A stretch of 64,000 nt of DNA from Cycas panzhihuaensis. Taxonomy: Eukaryota > Cycadophyta. The notes under the pieces are model-generated. The model had not been told where the DNA came from. It searched no databases and saw only the letters and a program-made list of their open reading frames with translations. The first letter of the stretch is position 1. Every line of letters starts with the position of its first letter. The stretch spans positions 114,025,741-114,089,740 of the forward strand of contig CM041465.1 in NCBI GenBank assembly GCA_023213395.1, written 5' to 3'. Made by a program: the position numbers and the translations under genes. This document shows positions 48,871 through 59,150 of the stretch, one piece after another.

Positions 48871-49038
48871 GGGCTTGAATATCTCCATGACCGTTTGACC
48901 AAATTCAAACCCCGATGGGTTGGTCCCTTTGTCATTATCGAATCCCTCGATAATGGTGCTTACAGGATAGCCACCCTGAAAGGGCTCGAATTTGAGAAAG
49001 CCGTTAATGGGATGTTCCTTAAGAAGTTTTACGCATGA
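48871..49038 (+). pseudogene. Integrase C-terminal remnant of element E
   Basis: LEYLHDRLTKFKPRWVGPFV, then DNGAYRIATLKGLEFEKAVN and LKKFYA with a stop at the normal end. It aligns with the last 60 residues of F integrase. It is joined out of frame to the upstream remnant, so the deletion junction lies near 48860-48880. Confidence 0.88.
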
Positions 49039-49708
49039 TCCCTTGGCGATTCCTTCGCCTTGCTCCAAAATGAGCCTAAACTACCATCTTAGGTTGTCCC
49101 CATTCTTCCCAACCACGGGTAGAGTGGCAACTTAAGATAGATTCCTTCTTCTTTTTTCAGTTCCTTCCGCGGAACCCGCGTTCCCATATTCTCTCGGGAA
49201 CCCTTGTGTCGTTTTGCTTGGGCATCCCCCAATCAGGAAGACACTTGGGGGCATCGTTGCTCCCATTTTCCTGCCCGCTGTTTCCTTCGCATATCCCGCT
49301 ATGCTCTCTTGTAGACATGTACTCTGTCCTGCTCCCTAACCTCACACCTCTATGTCGTCCCGCTCACGGCGTGTGTGTGTGTGCCCTGGTTAGGTGTGTG
49401 GTCGTACATGGGGGGGGAAACATGTGCATCATATAACAAAATATACACAACATAAAACATCTGCAACATAACATTCATAATACACAAAAATAAATATACA
49501 TATCATCCACATATGACACATCATGCACCGTATCTCATATGCAAATGGGGTTCCGATCACCCCATGCGTATATATATACATATCAAAAGTCATGTCATCA
49601 TACATCCTGGGAAGCCGGTGTCCTTGCAGGGGGGGTACAATCATATGGTCCTATATATGACCCCCTAGAGGCCCGTGCTTTCCCCCGCCATATCTGCATG
49701 TACATATC
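49039..49708 (+). other. Spacer after pol, element E
   Basis: No sense gene. It carries the conserved block 'aatgagcctaaactacc' at 49070-49086 (also in F at 60533), then DNA matching 60600-61200 of F. A short GT run is at 49371-49381 and an AT run at 49567-49580. The right part may be the 3' UTR of the antisense PMD gene. Confidence 0.5.
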
Positions 49709-51580
49709 CTACTGCTGTGGCCCCGCTCCTGGGGTGCCATCTCCTGGTCTCTGTGATCCCTCTCCTAGGGACCACATGCCTCCGAGGCTCCTCCTGGGCC
49801 TCTGCGAGCTGCCTGCCTCGCTCTCCTCATCCCTAGGTCGTCTCGGGGTCGTCGCCACCGTGTGGGTCCGTGTCCTGCTCCGGCTCGACCTCGAGACCAT
49901 CTGCGCTACTAGCTGATCGTATCTGGCCTGGATACGATCCCGCTCTCCCCGGAGTACCTCCTCTGTCATCCGGAGATGCTCTGTGATGATTATCAGCTGG
50001 GTCCTGCTCTCGCTATCTCACTTTGCACCACCTGCGCCTCTAGAGTTTGGACGAATCCTCGCTGACTCGTCTCTCGCGTCGCGTATCATCTCGCTCGCGT
50101 CTCGCATCATCTCTCTCCCTCTGCGATCGTCCAGGGGCGTGGCGTGCTCTTGGGACTCTGCGGCCCATATGTCCCTCGCCCTCACCAGCAGGCGAATGCC
50201 TCTCTGTGGGCTCCGTTGCTCTAGGCTCATCGCTGCTGGATGGGCGGTTGCCCCTCTGCGTACACCTAGGGAATATCTCCCTCACCACGGCCTCTGTCGG
50301 TCTCTTGATCTCTGCTTGCACCGCGATGCAACACGCCATGCGTACCTATATACCATGATCAAACCAAACCAAACATCTATCTAGATGCTAAATGAGCGTT
50401 GGAAAAGGTTGGCTCTCACTGTGGCGCTTTGATCCTCGGTCGCCAGTATCCTCTTCTCACGGCTCTCGCATTGCGGGTGCCTCGTCTTGAGCACCTCCTG
50501 CACGGGTCCCTCTCCTCATGGGGTGGCCCGGCTCTCGTCCCTGGATCCCATCGCGTCCGTAGCCTGCGAGCCTAGTCACGGGTCCCCGACCTCACCCTGC
50601 GCTCTGATGGGCTGCCTCTCCTTGGCGGCCGGATGGACCCTCTGCACATCTGCTTGTCCTGAAGGACTGCCTCCCTGCAGTCGTGTGGCCGGCCCCGCTA
50701 TCTCTACTATCTCCATCGTCCCCATCATCACTACTGTCATCTCCCGCGGACACTCCTGCTCCGCCCGCCTCATCGTCACCATCCCACCTCACCGTCCTAT
50801 ACGGCTCAGCTATGTAGTCTGGGAGGGTGAGGAGGTCTAGTGATGCCGCCTCCACCGATCGTCTGACGTGGGCTCTGTCCTCTGTCCCCTCGATCAGTCG
50901 CCATCCGTGGACCATCGGGGCTCGATGCATGATAGGGTGAGGTCCCCGGGTGCCACTGCTGGCCAAGTGATCGAAATACCAACACGCAGCGATTGTGCTA
51001 TATGATAGCCCTCCTCTGCCGGACATCCTGATAGCATCCAGCTGTGCGACTAGGTTCATTGCTATCGAGTACGCCCGATCCATCCTCTCGCCGGCCGCGG
51101 TGAACGCATCTATCCATCCTCACGGAATCTCTCTATAGTTACATTTGGAAATCGAGCAGAATGCCGCGATATGATCATCTTCCTCACTCGAGGAATCCCG
51201 GATAGTAGAACTGCGGAGGGTGCTCCCTCCGATCCCACTGCCGGCTCACTGAAGAACAGGCTGCCTCCTGTCTTGTTGCCTTAGTCTTTGGCGTCCCGAG
51301 TCTCACCGCCTCCCCGTCACGGGAACTCCCAAGATTCACGGGATATCCTCGGCGTGACCATCACATCCCCACATGGTAGGTGGAACACATGCCTCCTCCG
51401 GTCCCAATGGGACACTATATCCACCTGACCTGCAGTCCGGCGTGTCTTGAGGTGTCTTGAGGGCCTTGTCTGAGCCACACCTCTCCAGCATGTCCCTATC
51501 CTCCTGAGTCATCATCTCCATGTAACTCAGCATAGCCATACCCACATTCTCGCGGTTATCTACCGCGAGGACAGCCTGTT
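49709..51580 (-). pseudogene. Antisense PMD gene of element E
   Basis: On the minus strand an apparent acceptor (T-run, GATGTGAACAG) near 51575 opens the exon AVLAVDNRENVGMAMLSYME. The PMD core RRHVFHLPCGDVMVTPR is near 51380-51340, with frame breaks on both sides. 51083-50592 is open (LVAQLDAIRMSGRGGLSYST, APMVHGWRLIEGTEDRAHVR, then an acidic run GDDSSDDGDDGDS). A second intron is suggested near 50420-50310. The last exon holds a heptad-like segment (GERDRIQARYDQLVAQMVSR) and a basic tail to 49709. The gene points toward pol. Confidence 0.78.
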
Positions 51581-52246
51581 CACATCAAAAAAAACACCTC
51601 AAGTCAGTCTCATGTCAGCTATTATTACCTCTCTCTCTCTCAAATCTCTCTCTGCCTGAGATTTGGGCCTATTTTAGCCCTCATGCCTATTTTTCTGCCT
51701 TCACGCCGTCTGGCGCGCCAAACTTGGCAATGCAGCTAAGTTTGGCACGGGTCCTGCGGCGATGTGGGGCCTGTGGCAATGATCGGCAGATGCGTGATCA
51801 TTGCCGTGATGCAGGCCGACCACCCTAAAGGGGGGGTTTTCTGCCCAAAAAATAAAATTTTTTTCTGGTGGAACCCGTGGGGCCCACCGGGACCAGGGCT
51901 CCCTAATGCCCAGGTCCTCGCCTCTTTCTGGGTCCGATTCGGATCCCGGGAAGCCTTCCGTTACCCATAAGGGGCACCTAAACTATGCAAAATAACTTTA
52001 AAAACCACAAAAAAGCAACAAACTTTGAACTTCAATTTGGGTCAGGTTTAGTGATTTCCACTCCTTTGGATCTGGTCTCATTCGCCATATCGTCTGGTCG
52101 GTCGTGCTGGCTCTCCCCGCTCTCCGATCCGACGGTCTGATCTCCCTCTGCGTGCCTCCAAGGTTGGGCGGCGCTCCGCTGTGTAAGGGAATGGCTCTGG
52201 TTTCGCACGAGAGCCGGTGAAAATGAATCAATTTTCCCGTCGATTT
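51581..52246 (-). other. Leader and first intron of the PMD gene, element E
   Basis: Between TATA box and PMD exon. It holds a strongly conserved block at about 51820-51960 ('aaaggggggg', a near-palindrome CCCGTGGGGCCCACCGGG, 'agggctccctaatgcccagg') also present in F at 63415-63545. A short exon beginning ATGGCGAATGAGACC (minus strand, near 52090) is possible. No sense gene. Confidence 0.5.
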
Positions 52247-52258
52247 CCTTATATAGGC
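52247..52258 (-). promoter_or_regulatory. TATA box of the antisense PMD gene, element E
   Basis: The minus strand reads GCCTATATAAGG, identical to element A. Flanking 'aaaatgaatc' and 'gagccggtgaa' are shared with F. Confidence 0.65.
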
Positions 52259-52759
52259 GGGGCCCCCAACGGGCACTTCCTCTGTTTTTGGTCTCGCGTC
52301 AGTCGTTGGGACCGTCTCGTTGCCCCGATTACCTTTGCCTTCTGGCCTTGTCGTCAAATGCGCTATGTTGATGCCCTTTTTGCCCTCCTGCAAGGGCATT
52401 TGTGGTGCGTCATCATCGCGCTTTTGGCCAGGGCCCTTCTGCATCGTTTTGCGCGCTACTCCCATGCCTACCTGAGTTTATACTCGTTTGGCTCGTTTCG
52501 CCACCCTGGACTCATTTCCGCAGTCCTTTCTCGCTCTTGGAGTCCCCAAAGGGAATGCCCCCCCACTCGGGGGCATGTTTCGCTTTCCAAAGTGACCTTT
52601 TGGCACTCGAGGTTTTCCTTCCCAGCTCTCGTGGCGATCGGATTGTTGCTCTCACAGGTTACCTCATTGCTAGGTCCTCCTACCCTTCATGGCCATTTTC
52701 TGCTTGCTTGTTGAGCGTTGCTTTCATCGCCCATCGATTGCTTGGATTTTGTGTCGCCG

Positions 52760-53460
52760 ATGTCTGTCTACATCTTTACTGACGGTGGAAGCCGCGGTAA
52801 TCCTGGACCTTCTGCCGCTGCATGGATCCTCCGCAGCCCTTCTGGACATGACCTCCTCCGCTCTGGGATCTTCCTCCCAGAGGCTACCAACAACGAGTAT
52901 CGTATACAATTATTGAAGCCCTCACTAATGCTCTCCATTTCCATCACAGACCCATTATTTTGTTTTGTGACTCTCAAGTTGTGGTGTCCCATCTCACCCA
53001 GGTTTACCAGGTGCGATGCCCTCACTTGAGGACTCTCGCTTCTGCCGCCAGATCCCTCCTGGCCCCCTTTTCTTCTGTCGATATCCAGCATATTCCTCGG
53101 GCCCTCAACGCTGAGGCGGATAGCCTTGTTCGCCTCATCCTTGAGCGTCGCCTCTCCCTCCTTCTTGGCCAGTCCACGAGGTTTGCACAGCCTTCCGTCG
53201 CGCCCAAGCCCGTGTCGTCTGTCACTTTGCTTGCGATCCGTTCGCACCTCAACCAAGTTACTAATGAGGTAAAACTATGGTACCCACTATTTGTTCTTTA
53301 TTTAGCTATGCATGTTCCTTTGCATCCTTTGTGGTGGGGCCCCTCACATCTCGTTCTTCCGATCGGTTCCCGGTGGCCCATGGCGGCCCTATGTTATCTC
53401 CACCGCTTCGTATCCCAGCGTCCGCCACGACACTCATGGCACCCTTGCCTCTTGTTATGA
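52760..53460 (+). pseudogene. Archaeal-type RNase H (aRH) of element E
   Basis: From ATG 52760 the frame reads VYIFTDGGSRGNPGPSAAAW and IFLPEATNNE, then a small deletion removes the Ala-Glu of NNEAEY, including the catalytic Glu, and shifts the frame. In the next frame FCDSQVVVSHLTQVYQV and IPRALNAEADSLVRLILERR supply the third and fourth acidic positions. About 60 further residues follow. This is the most complete aRH here. It is a separate frame 3.7 kb after integrase, next to the 3' LTR; the E copy is inactive. Confidence 0.88.
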
Positions 53461-53550
53461 TCTTAATTGATATATCTATATACACATGTACTCTTGACGG
53501 TTGTGTTGCGGCATTTGCCATCGCACCGAGCTTAGGCGGTGAGGCTCTCT

Positions 53551-53561
53551 TGCCGAGGCAG
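53551..53561 (+). other. Degenerate polypurine tract of element E
   Basis: TGCCGAGGCAG precedes the 3' LTR where A has CCAAGGGGGTAG. It has lost most of the G run, perhaps by decay after insertion. Confidence 0.55.
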
Positions 53562-56041
53562 TGTTTCCTGGCTTCCGGGAATGGATACGGAATCACCGAC
53601 TCAGGTAAGTGCAGGTATGTCTCTTGCATTATCATCACTTTCTTTTACTGGATGTTTGCTTGCGTATCTGCATGTGTATGACTTTGTGGGTGGCCTTGTA
53701 GTCGTCCACACTTATTTTAGCCTATGACGACTATAGCAGGGGCACACTCCCAGCGAGTGTGGCACCCTGCTGACCGTATTACTTCCCGCATCTGCCCTCC
53801 TCGCTCCAGGATCCACTAGGTTTGTGCCACCTCCATCCGTGTGATGACTCATCATCGTTTGGTCAACTTGCCACCCCACTCGAGCCCTATTTTTGCTCCT
53901 TTGGACCCGTTTTGTTGGCTTGTTTGCTCCCGGGTGGGTGTTTTAGCGTTATGTCTGCCTTTTCGATCGTCTTCCCCCAACCTGGACTGGTTGGTGGGCC
54001 CCATTCTCTGCCTACAGCGCGTCTGCTTGATTTTTTGATACTGGCGGAATATCCGCGATCTGCGAATATTCAGCGAGACGACATCTTAGATTGTTTTTAA
54101 AAATTCGCCGTGGCAATTTCGCATTTATTGCGAAACTGCCACGTGGCTCGTGCTTTATTTCTCCTCCAGCTACGCCCTAATCGCACGGTTTAGGGTTTTG
54201 CTTGAGTACTTAAGCCCTTTTTTGGCTCATTTTTAAAGTTGCTCTCAAGAAAAACACTCTCCTGCTCTGCTCTTCTCTGCTTTGCTTGCACCGGACTGCA
54301 CCTCTTCATCTGGCCTTGACTCTCCTTTGGCTCAGTGAGACATTCTCTCGACCCTCAAACGCCTTGGAGGGCTCCTTTGAAGCAGTTTCCAGCTGGTTTC
54401 TACCCAGGCAGTCTATGAGCTCCCCGTTTGCAGGTGTTTCCCGTCACACCGTAGCGGGGCCTCAAGCTGCTCCACTCGGTCTGGGCTATTTTCCGGCCCT
54501 TCTTGTCCTTTAGCTGAGGCAAATCCCTTGCCTCCCCTTCCCAGGTATCCTTCATTTTGCATTTGTTTTTTTGTGATATTTATGCTTCAGCTTATTTGTT
54601 CCTACTTGTTCCGTGAGAGTTGGTTTTCCTCCTTTGGGGGACTGTTATACCACTCTCCACAGCTTCTTACTGCGTTCTTTGTCCAAGGCGTGGCGTTGAG
54701 GTTGCATAGGTTTTGGAGAGGAGCTGGGTGGATTAGTACCACCTTCCACGCTCCCTAGGCGGCTCTTGGCCCCCCAAAACCTCCCTCTCGCCTCGTGCTC
54801 CTCTTGGCTTGTAAACAAGGGTTTGAAGGCTCCCTTTACCCAAACCAAGTCTTTGTCACAAGTTGCAGCGCTGATTTGGGACCCTTTGTTTGAGTTTGGG
54901 TGCCATCCATAGGCCCCAACTACGGGTTCTTGCTTCACCCTTGCTCCACGGTCACCCGGTTTGCTCCCCGTAGCATCCGGTCCCGTGGGTATCTTTGGGT
55001 CTCTCTTGCCCCTTTTTCCAGCCATTTTCCAGCCTTGGTTCTTGACTTTCTCCTCGCTGCCTTGTGGCTCCTAGGGGGAGGTTGGGGCACCTTTTGTGGG
55101 AAGTAGGCCACTTCGAGGCTTGCCTTGTTGTTTCCTTTCATTTGGGTCACTTTCCTTTGGTATTTTCCTTATTGGACTAACGCTAACGTATGTATATTTA
55201 GACTCTTGTTTATGTTGCTAGACATATATTGTTAGATCTTTATGTTGCATGTTAGTGCTCTTCCTTCGGGAAGAGGGAGACCCTTGTTGCTTACAGGTAC
55301 TCGAGACGCGTGGAGAACGTTGCCCGTTGGCCTCTCTACCGGTAAGTGCTCGTGGCATGTATCGTGTTTTATGCTATCTCATTTACTAGTTAGCGGTCCT
55401 TTCCTTCCTTTGGTATTGCATTTACTTTTCCGGGGAGGGTAAGGAACCCCCTTTTATCCACCGCTGCATCCCGCATCTGGTACGTCGCGCGGAGTGGTTG
55501 GGTGCTCCTCGTGGAGGCTACGTCATCTCGCACGCCTTCAGCCCAGGTGCACGCTTCCTTTCCTCTTCGCTACCCTGTTTCTTCCTTTTATTCTTTTCTT
55601 AATAATTAGAACATTGAAAGATTAAAAGGGGAAACTGCTTTTGTATTTGTTTGCTTTGTTGCATGCACCCCCTATTATCCGTAGGAAAGATTGTAAGAGT
55701 TTTCTTTGTCCTTACCTTTCCTTCCTTTTCCTTAACCGCACGAGCGCCTTGCTTCCCGCATCGCTCGTGCATCCGGTCAGGTTGCGTAGGATTACTCTTG
55801 GCCTGTCTCTAGTAGGCCTTCTCTTCCCCCCTTCTGGCCACCCAAGGGTGGGAGGGTCCTATTCCCAGGTCAACTCAGGTTCATCCTATGTACCTTCGCC
55901 CCTTGATCAAGGTGGGGAAGGGTCACCCAATAGTAGCCATACTCCATTGCAGATTCTGAACTCGCGCTCCGGTGCACGGGGCGCTCTGCGTGGTAGTTAC
56001 CCGCCTATCAGTTAGGTAGTTATCCCGTAGCAGCGCGTCCA
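53562..56041 (+). repeat. 3' LTR of element E
   Basis: 2480 bp, TGTTTCCTGG...GCGTCCA. It begins with a strong splice-donor match CAG|GTAAGT at 53602-53610. It is colinear with the 5' LTR. Short minus-strand frames shared by both LTRs (43301-43672 and 54645-55025) reflect LTR identity, not a gene. Confidence 0.95.
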
Positions 56042-56046
56042 CATGG
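56042..56046. repeat. Target-site duplication of element E, right (CATGG)
   Basis: The direct repeat of 42237-42241; element F resumes here in frame. Confidence 0.92.
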
Positions 56047-56977
56047 TAGAGGGAAGGGTGTGCGAAGGCCATCTTCCCCTTCACGCTCCCCTGACCGCCA
56101 TGCTCAATCACCTTCACGGTCCCGTAATAAGGGAAAGAAAGTGATCCAAATGCTTGAGACCACTCCCCTTTACGCGTTGACCTGGTCTCAAGTTGCAAAG
56201 GAGGCAACAGGCACCTCTGTGTTTACCTTACAACTTGATCCTCCTCCAGAGGCTGTTCCTCTGGAGATTCCTGCACTTCCCAAGAGCATTCCCGTTCGCC
56301 CCGGTAGATTCGACTTTAGGAGAGCCCTTACCCAACCCACAGGGAGGGGTAAGTCCTTCTCCGTAGTCAAAGAGCTTCTCACTGTGGCTGTCGAGATGTC
56401 CATCATGGATGTCTTGAGAAGTTACCCCGAGCAGCGAATGCTCCTCTTGGAAGCCCTAGGATCGAATGATGCATCCGTTCATGCCTTGGGCACAACCCAA
56501 AGTTGCAAACCCATCATCTCTTTCGATCCCAGAGGTCTTCCCGCATCTAGTGGAAGGGAACACCAGTGGAACTTCCCTTTCACCATTACCATAGATACTC
56601 CTGATTGCACGTTGCGAAGAACCATCGTGGACAATGATTCTTCCATCAATGCCATACCCTTACGTGTTATGCAAGAGCTTGGCATTTCTGCCTTGGAACC
56701 TGTTCCATGGCGTTGTCAAGGTTATGACGGTAGCGAGAAGACTCCCTTAGGGTCTATCTCGATACCCCTTACTCTCGAGGATAAGACTATCATTATTGAC
56801 ATCGTCGTCCTCGATGTTGATGTTGATTACAACTTACTTCTCGGTCAACCATGGATTGACCAAATGGGAGCCGTGTGTTCCACCCGTTGGGGGCAACTTA
56901 AATTTGTCTATAATAGGCAAATGAAAGTTGTCTCCCACGAGCAATGGCTTGCCAAACAAGCTGGGCCTTCTGCCTAG
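56047..56977 (+). pseudogene. End of gag and protease of element F
   Basis: An open stretch in the gag frame. An Arg/Ser-rich start (RRPSSPSRSPDRHAQ) ends Gag. A middle domain follows (SIMDVLRSYPEQRMLLLEAL). The retropepsin part begins about residue 170 of the open stretch: TIVDNDSSINAIPLRVMQEL with the putative catalytic Asp near residue 191, then GYDGSEKTPLGSISIPLTLE and VDYNLLLGQPWIDQMG. The usual DxGS motif is DNDSS here; E has DNGSS, so Gly-to-Asp is probably a late change. It ends at a TAG (56975). Confidence 0.88.
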
Positions 56978-57945
56978 GCAAGCTATGGCCATACGAAGGG
57001 AAACAAATGCCCTTCAAACCATGTCTCAGCTTGCTCCATTGGAATCCCTGATTCCTCTTACCGTGAAGAAGATCCTATATCTTCTTCTCCTAATTTGACG
57101 CGTTTCGCCCCTATTAGTGTTGAAAGCTATGGGTACCTCGCCATGTTTGATGATGACGAGTCCCATAGTGAGGATGAGGATCGTCCTCACCCAGTTTCAT
57201 TTCTCTGCACTAGCGTGGGGCATCCTCCTAGTCCTAGGTTTCCTCCTATGACCCCTTTTGTTATAGAGTCTGGTCATTTTCATATGTCACATGACATTAC
57301 GCATGTCGATCATCACGTTCTTGGCTCTTCCATCCCATCACCTCCCGTAGGTGATGATGTTGAGAGTTTCCCTCTTACCTTTTACAAGGGACCTCTCCTT
57401 GAGTCTCTTAGGGATGATGGGCAGCTTTCAGGCCATACCAGTCCTATCGCTCCCACGCTATCCTGCACCTCATCCATTCGAAGTCAGGTCATCCATGGGG
57501 TGGACTACTTTGAAGACGATAAAGCTTTGCTGGAACACTTAGCAGGTTCCATGCCCAGTTTGCCTCCTGGTCACCACAAGCTTGGCCACCAGAAGGTCTT
57601 AGCAATTGGGTCCACATTAGCCGACCCAATCCCTCCTTCCATTTCCTCTATTCCGGTCGATCTTGCCCCCCTCCATTTCGAGGAGGGGAATGCCATGTGC
57701 ATGGGGGCAACTCAGGACATAGTCCTTGCCTCGAACAAGGTCATCAAGGTAGGAGCGGAATGTACTCCTGACAAAGTTAGGGAATACTCCCTCCTGTTCC
57801 GGGAATTCTGCGATGTATTTGCATGGGACTACTCAGATATGAAGGGCATTGACCCCTCCATCGTCACCCATAACCTTATGACTGTTCCTGACGCTCGCCC
57901 AGTGCGTCAGAGGCAACATCCCCTTCACTCGAAGCTTTCAACTGC
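56978..57945 (+). pseudogene. Protease-RT linker of element F
   Basis: The same frame continues past the stop. NLTRFAPISVESYGYLAMFD is followed by an acidic DDDESHSEDED, a proline-rich stretch, VIHGVDYFEDDKALLEHLAG and PVDLAPLHFEEGNAMCMGAT ... FAWDYSDMKGIDPSIVTHNL. The last part is the conserved lead-in to RT in Tat elements. No stop occurs from 57095 to 58192. Confidence 0.85.
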
Positions 57946-58640
57946 TGTTGAGATGGAGATTGAAAAGCTTCTGGATGCGAGACTCATTTCTTCCATCGAT
58001 TACCCTAAGTGGGTATCGAATATCATTCCCGTTGCTAAGAAGAATGGGACCATTCGTATTTGTGTTGATTTTTGTAACATAAACAATGTTTGTCCTAAGG
58101 ACAACTTTCCTCTTCCCTTTATTGATCAAATAATCGATCATACGACTGGATTTGAAGTTATGTCCTTGATGGATGGCTTCTCCGGCTATAACTAGATTCA
58201 GATTTCTCCTAAAGACTGCCATAAGACGACCTTCACTATGCCATGGGGTACTTTTGCCTACAAGGCAATGCCCTTTGGTCTTAAGAATGCAGGGGCTACG
58301 TATCAAAGAGCCATGCATTTTATCTTTCATGACCTCATCAACAATACGTTGGAGGTCTTCATGGATGATATGATGGGCCTCTCTCGTGCCAGGACCCATC
58401 ATCCCTCTGACTTGCGCACCATCTTCACAAGATGCCGCAAGTATCACGTTAGTCTAAACCCACTGAAATGCGTGTTTACCGTCACTTCAGGCAAACTCTT
58501 GGGTTTCCTCGTATCCCAACAAGGAATCTAAATCGATTTGGATAAAGTCAAGGCAATCCTTGACATGCCGTTGCCTAGGATCCAACGACAAATTAAGTCG
58601 TTTCTAGGCAGGCTTGGTTTTCTGAGGCATTTCTTGGTAA
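57946..58640 (+). pseudogene. Reverse transcriptase of element F
   Basis: Motifs in order: EIEKLLDARLISSIDYPKWV, IRICVDFCNINNVCPKDNFP, EVMSLMDGFSGYN, stop at 58193, IQISPKDCHKTTF, MPFGLKNAGATYQRAMHFIF, the catalytic EVFMDDMMGLS and NPLKCVFTVTSGKLLGFLVS. The stop after GYN is TAG where the conserved residue is Gln (CAG); a second stop (TAA, 58529) follows QQGI. All lie in one frame, so the enzyme needs only point reversions; as it stands it is dead. Confidence 0.93.
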
Positions 58641-59150
58641 ATTTTGCCATAAATGCCAAGCCTCTTACAAACCTATTGAAAAAAGGAGCCCCTTTTGTTT
58701 GGATGGACAAGACCCAAAAGGTCTTCGTAGGACTCAAGGAGGCTCTCGTTTCTGCCCCTACACTAGCACCTCCTCGCTTCGATAGGCCCTTCATTCTATA
58801 CATCTTGGCAACCGACGAATCCCTGGGTGCAATGCTCGCGCAGGAGGACGATTCAAGAACCGAGAGGGCTATTTATTTCATCAACCGCACTCTCATTGTC
58901 GCTGAATTAAACTATCCCCCTGTCGAAAAGGAATGCCTCTCCTTAGTCCATGCGACCAAGAAGTTTAGGCATTACTTGCTCGGTAATACAACCAAGGTGA
59001 TCGTTCAATCCAATCCCTTGTGTTACTTACTTACTCGTTCAGACTTGATAGGTAGGGTAGGTCGTTGGGCCGTCCTGCTTTAAGAGTTCAACTTGCAAGT
59101 CATTAACAGGAAGTTGAAGAAGGGAATGATAGTAGCAAAGCAATTAGCCG
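58641..59150 (+). pseudogene. RNase H of element F (gypsy type)
   Basis: NAKPLTNLLKKGAPFVWMDK, APPRFDRPFILYILATDESL, AIYFINRTLIVAELNYPPVE and KKFRHYLLGNTTKVIVQSNP are the standard blocks. The usual HTDH-like site reads IVQSNP. The stop at 59081 (TAA) stands where C has CAA for Gln (LLLQEFN). There is no second RNase H before integrase, unlike canonical dual-RNase H Tat elements. Confidence 0.9.

Larger units (their letters stand above)
42242..56041 (+). mobile_element. Element E: complete Tat-like element lacking the RT-integrase core
   Basis: 13,800 bp with LTRs of 2463 and 2480 bp and the CATGG duplication. It contains gag, protease, the region before RT, then a deletion of about 2.4 kb (judged against F) and the last 60 residues of integrase. 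It keeps the antisense PMD gene with its TATA box, the sense aRH and a polypurine-like tract. It is therefore a non-autonomous derivative, nested in the gag of F. Confidence 0.93.
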
